DNA from: Dryococelus australis
Lineage: Eukaryota > Arthropoda > Insecta > Phasmatodea > Phasmatidae
DNA: 64,000 nt
Assembly (NCBI GenBank): GCA_029891345.1
Contig: CM056994.1
Coordinates: 136,158,457 to 136,222,456, forward strand
Direction: 5' to 3'
The position numbers and the translations under genes were made by a program. Of this stretch, positions 57,350 through 64,000 are shown in pieces. Numbering within the stretch: the stretch's first letter is position 1; each line of letters begins with the position of its first letter. The notes under the pieces are model-generated. The model was not told where the DNA came from, did not search any database, and worked only from the letters and a program-made list of their open reading frames with translations.

Positions 57350-58600
57350 TAAAATCATGGCAACACTGGAAAATAGAAAACAGCATTGTTGTCAAGTGAT
57401 GCGGTGTCGCCATTCTGTATTATCGTTGTGTGTTATACAGTTTTAAGTTTGTTGGTTTCAGTAAATGTGCACAGTGGTGATTTTACTGAATGAATCTGCA
57501 AATAAATTATTTAATTCTATTGCAGAACAGACGTAATTTTAGTGAAGTAAACTTTCTAGGATTACCCCATTGAAAAACACATGTTTGAGAGATTGCAAAT
57601 TTTACAAACAGTAAGGTTGCATGTTTTGTAAATAATATATTTGTAAACCGTTACTATAATTATTGGAATATGCGTGGCCTCAAAAAGCTACACTTTTCAA
57701 CACACTTGTGTAGCGCGACTAATATTTATTTTTGTCGATAAACGCAAATTCAACGAGTGTAAGGTTAACTTCTGTCTGTGTGTGTGTGTGTATTTCTGCA
57801 TCTGTACGAAATCGAACAGCGATGTATGTATCATGTTTTGTTTTTTTCATTGAAGTTAAGTTTTCAAAGTTACAGTAATTTAAATTTTATTTCCATACAT
57901 ACAAAATTTTCCACTGCTCCATTAAAACAATATATAACTCAAAATGGCACACACACTTGTAACAACATCAAAACATTGCCGTCTCACGAAAGACTAAAAC
58001 TAAAGCACCCAACCTATCAGTGCTTCCCCCCCCCCCCCCCCTCAAAAAAAATAAAAATAATCCCAACGAAGTTAACTTGGCAATTACAAAAATAGAACAG
58101 GTTGAAATGCCAACCTAGCAATTCTTCAACAGAGATAATTTTCAGCAGTGTCCACCCCAATCAAACAGAATTTGAGCATCTCTGTCAACTGCAAATTAAG
58201 GCGCTCTTATGATTGAGAAAGTAACAAGTAATTCAATGAATGAGGTGTGTTACTAAAATAAACAAACCACCAAAGAGCTTCAAGAAGCTAAACATCCTAG
58301 GCCTACTATTCAAATGTTTTGTCTTAAATGCATATCTGCATTTTCATTTGTATTAATTTACACTAGATATAATTTAATGTGCAGAACTGAATTTAATAAC
58401 ATGACACTTGTATTTTTTTGTAATAGTATTAACAATTTATGAAAATTTCAAAATGGATGTTTTTTTTATTAAAGGTAAGCTCTAGATATACACATTTTTA
58501 GTCTATTTAAGTACACTGTAAAAAGTAGGTTATAAAAAGACTTATCAGGAATTGAACAATCACCACTTTCTTCAATATTATGCTATGCTTAAAAACAACA
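57350..58600. other. no recognisable gene
   Basis: AT-rich, with a short GT run near 57776 and a C16 run at 58026-58041. Frames are short and unassigned. Confidence 0.5.
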
Positions 58601-59260
58601 TAATGTAGCGGCCAGATGAGAGTCGCTCACAATTATCACCACTTAAACTATGACAGGGTATGGATTGAGAATGTTTTACAAACACGTGACGCTGACCTAC
58701 TGGGAGACATATAAAATGCCCATGAACACCCCCCCCCCTCTCCCAGTGACTTGATGACGCTTGAGGTACTTTGACATTAGTTGCCGGAGCTAACAATGAG
58801 AGCATCATGAGACAGAGGCCTAGAGGAGCTCTGGGTCCCCTCTTTTGTGTTATTTGGTGAGTATAACCCGAGCAAGCAGTTAGGGCGTAACGTTATCCTT
58901 TGAGACCTCGTCGCCCCCTTAAGAGCTAATTAATATTAGCTGGCAAGGTTAGGCACTTTGAGAATAGTGTAACTTAACGGCACCGAGCTGCCTGTAAATA
59001 ATTGATAACTGAATAATTATTTGTTTAATAATTTATTGTAACATGTGTCATAGTTCAACATAGTAGTTGTGTTATGAACTTGCTGAAGTTGTTAGTGAAC
59101 TAGTAGCGCTATGTCCCTGGATAAGTATGTCTAACCCATCCTAGTCTTGATAGCAATTGATTGAGATATTATTGGTTCAGTGGTCAGAATAGGAGATAGT
59201 AAAGGGGGAGGCACTACACTGTAACGTGCCTAACATCCCACCTCGTGCTTAGGCACGTTA
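58601..59260. other. possible LTR-like block ending in a hairpin
   Basis: TGTAGCGGCCAGATGAGAGT begins a relatively GC-rich block resembling the start of some gypsy LTRs. The block ends near a 12-bp perfect hairpin, TAACGTGCCTAA (59222-59233) and TTAGGCACGTTA (59249-59260), with a 15-base loop. No retroelement coding region adjoins it, so the LTR call is weak. The hairpin is certain. Confidence 0.35.
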
Positions 59261-60100
59261 GCTTAATACTTTCTTTGACATTTTCCATTGTGCAACGCGT
59301 AGAATACGGTTCACAGTGCAAAAGACACGTGGCTGCATATCACGTCGCCACATCACGCACAAGTGTAATTATTTACTTCCCCACTACCTTGTATTCTGCA
59401 TTTTTACTTTACTCACAGCTGTTCATGTCAACTAGTAATTTCAGTTCATATAACCCGCCCTCATTGTTCTATTATAATTATTCATATTTCCATTGCTTCT
59501 TTTCAACCCACCCAGCTGTTATTCTCGCATGCGCAGTAAGCGTCAGTGTATGGTAGGTCAGTTTGCCACGCGCACACATCTGATGCTTGCGCAGTTTGCC
59601 TTGCCAGGCCAACTTTTGTCGCCCTCCCATTCCCCTAGAACTGCTTGTATTTTTAGGTTGCCTAACAACATGCATGTGGAACAATCTGTTCCTTTTATTG
59701 GGATGAAACACTCGTTTTGTTTTTGTGTGGCTTTGGGGTGCTTTCCAAATTCTTCCTTTCTTGTGGTTTGCTTTACTCAAAGTGCGCAGCACCAAATACA
59801 CTAACATACATACATTGTTGCTAACATGTCAACATGATTACCGAAATACCCATCTACTACACACAACATTAGAAAACTTGTCAAAACTCTGATTGATTTG
59901 GGCGATTGTAAGTGTGCAGTTGAATTACACGAATAACTGAGGTCCCAGTTAGACAGTGATAACACAGAACACCTTCAAACTTCCCGCCTGTGCGTTTGTA
60001 GTTCCAATGTGCTTTCACCAAGTGCTAGTAGTAATACGGGTCACAGAAAGTGCTGAAACTTTGCCTTATATAAGTATCTGTGTTATATGGTTGTAGTTAT
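59261..60100. other. no confident gene
   Basis: Overlapping 100-110 codon frames on both strands at 59245-59807 show no domain. This may be the outer part of the Harbinger element whose coding remains start at 60168. Confidence 0.35.
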
Positions 60101-60167
60101 CTACCTAGATTTGAGTGGAAACATATACATAATTGTTTCTCGGCCTTGTATAAACAAATGAACTGGC

Positions 60168-60390
60168 ATGGTTGGAATTAACATTCTTTTTCCGAACACG
60201 ACAGAATATGAGAAAGAATTGTTAATAGATTTAGTAGAAGAAAGTATGCTCATAATTGAGAGCAGAAAGATAGGTACTGTGTCTTTGAAAGACAAAGAAT
60301 TTGCGTGGCAAACGTTTCCTTCTAACTTCAATTCACAAAACGTCGTTCACAGAACTGCAGAATAGTTAAAGATGTGTTACGATAACGCAT
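60168..60390 (+). pseudogene. Myb/SANT-like protein of a Harbinger element, truncated
   Basis: The frame includes NTTEYEKELLIDLVEESMLI, then IESRKIGTVSLKDKEFAWQT and FNSQNVVHRTAE. This fits the Myb/SANT-like domain found in zeste-type regulators and in the accessory protein of PIF/Harbinger transposons: E+.LL.LV helix, IE.K, K..AW..I and FN(S)....RT..QL. The match continues past a TAG at 60363 (LK..YDN), so a stop replaced the usual glutamine. The next helix is missing because minus-strand transposase sequence begins at about 60385. In an intact element this protein binds DNA and helps import or target the transposase. Confidence 0.7.
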
Positions 60391-60634
60391 GTCCCAACGA
60401 CACCAGGATAGCCTGCAATCTCATAAAAGTTTTTCACGATAATGTGCTGTTCTCATCTACTGTCTGACATTTTAAAAACATCATTAGCCAAAAGTGCAAT
60501 CTGGTGTGTTACCCTGTTTACTATTCTACAGGCTGTGGACTTGTGTATACCCATTATATCGCTACACACAATCAAAAATGACCTAGTGCATAAAATCTGT
60601 GTCAACAGAAATTGATTGAGGGGAGAAACAGACC
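60385..60634 (-). pseudogene. Harbinger transposase, middle part
   Basis: On the minus strand, directly continuing the fragment at 62245-62480 once the Tigger insertion is removed, the frame reads NQFLLTQILCTRSFLIVCSD, then IMGIHKSTACRIVNRVTHQI, the helix-turn-helix segment. KNFYEIAGYPGVVG near 60420 is the start of the catalytic domain. The expected GAIDCTH with the first catalytic aspartate is not preserved (VIVTHL instead), and homology stops near 60385, at the junction with the Myb-like frame. The catalytic domain is therefore deleted. Confidence 0.8.
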
Positions 60635-61047
60635 TACAGTCAACTCCCAATTATCCGCGGGCGGATTATCCGCTTTGCGACTTAACCGCAGTATATTGAA
60701 TACATATTTGTTTAAGTTTTCTGTAAATACTGGCGAACAAAGTTAAGTGTGTCAGATGTCCAGTGGAATACAGTAAGCCTATACAAAAGTAATTATGGCT
60801 GAAGAGTATAATCTTTATGTTTCCATTAAGCTTGCAATATAGCTTTTGTGTCTGACGGCAACCTCAGCTGGCCAGGCCGCATACGTAGCAGCCGGTAGCT
60901 AGCCACCCCGTCACAGTGGCAGTGAACCCGCGGCGGCGGCTGCTAGTCAGCCCATCCTACGCGCACCTACTGTCCTTACATTTTACTTGTGCGGGAAGTC
61001 TTCTATAGTATGTTTCCATGTTTTTTGTGCACATTTTCTGTCAAGTA

Positions 61048-61640
61048 ATGTCTGCAAAACAAAAGCGCGTAGTTTTGAAATTGCAACAGAAATAAGAGAT
61101 AATAAATAAACTGGAAGGGGGAGTTCCATAAAACAACTTTCGGTTATGTATGGCATGGGTAAAACTACAGTACGAGACATGTGTGACATTGAAAAAAGCT
61201 CCTACAGTTTTCAAGAAATGCAGATTCTACAAGTGGAATGTCCAAAAGAAAAACAATGAAACCGTCAACATACAAGGACATAGGCTGTTCATGGTAAAGT
61301 GAGCACTTTTTAAGGACCTTCGAAAATTTTTCTTTCGCCCAATTTCTATCTTCCTGCTGTTTTTCGATATTAACATTGCAATCTGATCAATAATCACAGG
61401 GTATACATTTCAGCAATCTCAGAAGTGAATGCCTGAGGCTGCAATAAGATATATTTATTAGTGGTTAATGCCTGTTGGGAGGACCTTAAAAAGTGCTCAT
61501 TTTACAGTGAATAGCCTATAGGCAAGGCAATGTTAGAGTGGTTCAGCCAAAAATGTGCCGTGGGAGAGTTAAATTATGACAGTTTGTTTGTGAACGCAAC
61601 ATTATTTATTGGTAAATTACACCATTTGGCCTATATCTTA
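61048..61640 (+). pseudogene. Tigger/jerky-type transposase, N-terminal remains
   Basis: From ATG at 61048 the frame reads MSAKQKRVVLKLQQK, a stop, EIINKLEGGVP, a stop, then KQLSVMYGMGKTTVRDMCDI. This is the CENP-B-type N-terminal helix-turn-helix of Tigger and jerky transposases. After the MITE (61283-61516) the coding resumes as AMLEWFSQKCAVGEL, the second DNA-binding (HTH_Tnp_Tc5) region. The DDE core expected after this was not found, so the 3' half is lost or unrecognisable. Two stops and the MITE insertion make it inactive. Confidence 0.8.
61283..61516. mobile_element. MITE, family A copy inside Tigger (234 bp)
   Basis: The ends are GGCTGTTCATGGTAAAGTGA and the inverse TCATTTTACAGTGAATAGCC. 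TA flanks both sides (CATA and TATA). The interior is the reverse complement of the copy at 2329-2547 (GCAATAAGATATATTTATTA block). The Tigger reading frame lies on both sides, giving an unambiguous insertion. Confidence 0.9.
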
Positions 61641-62244
61641 ATACAGCAATATTGCGTAAAGTTATTTACTAATCTTTTTAGTTAAATGCAATGACTATGG
61701 TAAATGTCAGAGTTATGTATGAAAAGTAATCGTGTTCATGTACTATTCTTATCGGGAGACGTGGAGTCGAGATGATTTAGTGTTTTGGGTCACTTTTACT
61801 TTCCTTGTAGTCTTTTATCCTCACATTTTAAAACACGTGTCATTCACAAATACCTGACTTGAAGGGGGAAGGAAGGTCACGGCAGATGCAACACAGATAA
61901 GAAAGAAGAGAGGTAAGCGGAAAAGGTCACTAGCAGGGGAGGGAGGGACGAGGTTGCCCCACCTAAACAAAGGCTGACAGCTTGATGAGGGTTCTCGTAG
62001 AAAGGGATGGTTGCCCTTGTTCGTGTGACATTGCAGGCAGTTGCCAGCTCTCATGGTCATTTCCGTGAGGACACACACACAATATAAGTTTTAAATTTTA
62101 TACAACAGCATTGAAAGTTTCGAAGTCAAGCAAATTAATGTAAAAAAATGGTATGTTTAATTGGGCATGCTGATTATCCGCGATTTTGCATTATCCGCGG
62201 TATTCGCCCCTGCAATTACCGCGGATAATCGGGAGTTAACTGTA

Positions 62245-62480
62245 TTCCTGTTGCTATCAAGAATTAAATTGTTTTCAATTTTATGTAGCAATTCCAAAGT
62301 GGTCTGTTTCGAAAGACGGAACCGCATCTTAAATTTCTCATCATATAGGTCCTGGAAAGGATACTGTTTCCTCATATACCGTCTTGGCCTAGGTACTTCA
62401 TGGAAAAAAGTGTTGCTGAAAAACAGTTTCCATTTAATCAAGTTCATGTTCTCGTTTATTTTCTGAAGAATACATTGTGA
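62245..62480 (-). pseudogene. Harbinger transposase, N-terminal part
   Basis: The minus frame reads VPRPRRYMRKQYPFQDLYDE, then KFKMRFRLSKQTTLELLHKI and ENNLILDSNRN. This is the start of HARBI1-type transposases (arginine-rich, then a YDE..F..RFR(L/M)SK...ELL pattern). It is cut by the Tigger insertion right after SNRN and resumes at 60634 with RSVSPLNQF. A start methionine may be at about 62450 (MNLIKWKLFF), but it is not certain. Confidence 0.82.
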
Positions 62481-62499
62481 TAAAAATAATTTGCTTATA

Positions 62500-62766
62500 A
62501 GTAACAACCACAATAGGAGTTACAAGATCACTATTAGGGTGGCCCCTAGCTGACTATAGGGCACTTTCCTTTCATAGCACTACACTGCCCTGTGTGCATA
62601 TGTCGAAGATATGTCTACACTAATTAAGCGGGAAAAAACTTGATCACTCACTCACTGTGGCATGTTGCATTGTCGAACGGTGTGGAACCTGGAGCAGACA
62701 GCAGTTCCTCCAGGTACTGAACGCCCACTGGAACAAGCTTAACAAGTGCCCTCATGATGGGCTCGT
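62500..62766. other. no recognisable gene; possible Harbinger outer sequence
   Basis: TTAGGGTGGCCCC near 62535 has the look of a Harbinger terminus with a TTA flank, but I found no matching opposite end near 59.3-60.1 kb. Confidence 0.3.
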
Positions 62767-64000
62767 TTAAATATGGAGATCTGAACTGTCCCTTGCTGTC
62801 GGCCGGGGCGGTTGGGGACATTCCACCGGCTCTACCGGGAGTGGTTGGGAGTTACCGTTGAGATTGCTTGTTTGTGGTTTGTTTTGATTCCGGGAAAGCG
62901 GTCTTCTTTCCCTAGCTTGTGACTGGATATCCGGCATTTCTCCCCTTTCGTAAATATGGTTTGCGGTGGCCACAGTGGTCCCGATCTAGCGGACTGTGAC
63001 AGGATATCTCGCTGGTGCTTGGGGCCCACTTCCCCCCTTGGGTCTCTATCTCATCTTTGAATTCGGTGGGGGTTGAGGGAAGGGTATGACTTGCAGACCC
63101 CGCTGTTCTCTGCAGTACGTTAGGCCCAGTTGGTGGAAGACAGCTTGTTTCCTGGCTGGCTGTGGTTGCTGCTGGGGGTGCCAGCTTTTTCGTTGGACCC
63201 GCAAGTGGGGTTAATGCGTGGTGGCCATCGAGTCTGCTGCAATGTGTGTCCATAGTGTCTGAGGGCATCTAGGCTTAGCCGTTGGAGGCAGTACTGGATA
63301 CGCCTTTCCTCTGCAACACTTCTCAGAGTTTCCCATGTATTGTCAGGCGTCCCTGCTCATCCCATCCCAGATATACCAGATGGCTATATCCACTAGGGTT
63401 TCCTTGGTACTGGTGACAGATATCGGAGTGGAGGGCTTAGGTACCCATATCCTCCATTTTGCACGAGGTTGACCATTGCGGGACCACTCTACATCATTTC
63501 AGACCTCAAAGCGTTTAGGGTGCATCATGAGTAGCCCCTGTATTTCGAGGTCTCGTTGGTGGACGGCAATTTGATCTTTGCTGATTTGCAACTGTAGCAG
63601 TCGGATGTGCTCTTCCAGGCCAATTTCCAGTGGTTGAGGTGGTACCAAGCGATCCAAGTTGACTGAGACTCTACGTTTGTGGCCTAAGTAGACTCTACAC
63701 CGGCTGTGATCCATTACACATTTCTCTTGGTCGAGCCAGGGGTGGTCGAGGATGACCATTTCCTGGAGCAATAAATTTGGCAGCGCTGGTTATTTTCTGA
63801 AGTGTTAAATTCAGGGTTATCCGTCTATCCATGGCGAGAGTACAGTTGGGCTTAGTCATGTGAACGGTTTTTAGTTGTGGTCATACAGTTTTACATTGTT
63901 CTGTGGTAAGAAGGTCACTACGCATAAAGTTTCTTGTGGCAGCAGAATCTAGCAGTGCTTGACCCTTTGGTTGTTTATGACGATTTCGACATGTGGTGCC
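62767..64000 (-). pseudogene. Ty3/gypsy-type protease region and flanking pol/gag sequence, partial
   Basis: On the minus strand near 63960-63900 the translation includes ALLDSAATRNFMRSDLL, a retropepsin active-site block (D-S-A-A in place of the usual D-S/T-G-A). After a frame change, 63771-63499 reads MVILDHPWLDQEKCVMDHSR, then CRVYLGHKRRVSVNLDRLVP, the flap-to-linker region that precedes reverse transcriptase in this family. The following 0.7 kb encodes a proline-rich, basic sequence without RT motifs. The element continues beyond the window on the 5' side of its own orientation. Stops show it is a relic. It is not the same element as the one at 27.7-34.7 kb, as the protease wording differs. 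Confidence 0.55.

Larger units (their letters stand above)
60637..62242 (+). mobile_element. pogo/Tigger-type transposon (1606 bp)
   Basis: The left end is CAGTCAACTCCCAATTATCC and the right end GGATAATCGGGAGTTAACTG, inverted termini of Tigger type. TA flanks both sides exactly (60635-60636 and 62243-62244). Extra GATTATCCGC copies lie just inside both ends. It inserted within the coding sequence of a Harbinger transposase, and it in turn contains a family A MITE. It is shorter than a full Tigger (roughly 2-2.5 kb), so it is probably internally deleted. Confidence 0.92.

Overview
This is an AT-rich eukaryotic window, almost certainly from an arthropod and most likely an insect. The reasons are a MADF-BESS type gene, insect-style Tc1/mariner, PIF/Harbinger, hAT and pogo/Tigger DNA transposons, Ty3/gypsy and BEL/Pao retroelements, and a tRNA-derived SINE. 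The abundance and nesting of repeats suggest a large, repeat-rich genome. I cannot name the species. Protein-coding host sequence is sparse, and nearly every recognisable reading frame is a decayed mobile-element gene.

Layout. 1-4.3 kb: unassigned DNA with a MADF-like relic and the first copy of a short inverted-repeat element (MITE). 4.3-11.6 kb: one very large inverted repeat (arms about 2 kb before insertions, spacer about 1.2 kb), whose right arm is interrupted by a 1.34 kb Tc1/mariner-superfamily transposon. 12.0-13.0 kb: a Harbinger-like non-autonomous element. 16.1-18.7 kb: a complete but dead hAT element. 19.5-24.2 kb: a Tc1-like transposon split by a 3.6 kb transposon of a lysine-rich family I cannot assign. 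25.9-27.7 kb: a second, truncated member of that family. 27.7-34.7 kb: a Ty3/gypsy retrotransposon with 1.57 kb LTR, a broken gag-pol and a rearranged 3' LTR. 39.5 kb: a clean terminal exon of an unidentified host gene on the minus strand. 40-50.4 kb: two related LTR-like units, a BEL/Pao integrase fragment, a SINE, and a three-exon MADF-BESS gene that now carries in-frame stops. 52.2-55.4 kb: possible short exons, a paralogue of the Tc1 insertion site, another MITE and a Harbinger transposase relic. 60.1-62.5 kb: a three-level nest (MITE inside Tigger inside a Harbinger that retains Myb/SANT and transposase pieces). 62.8-64 kb: minus-strand gypsy sequence with a protease-like domain, running off the window.

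Most noteworthy structures. In both members of the unassigned lysine-rich transposon family, a short motif is repeated singly in the 5' region and once as an inverted pair forming a hairpin upstream of the ORF; the motif differs between the two members. The nested insertions at 60-62 kb and 19-24 kb give clear relative ages, and the latter has a pre-insertion paralogue elsewhere in the window.
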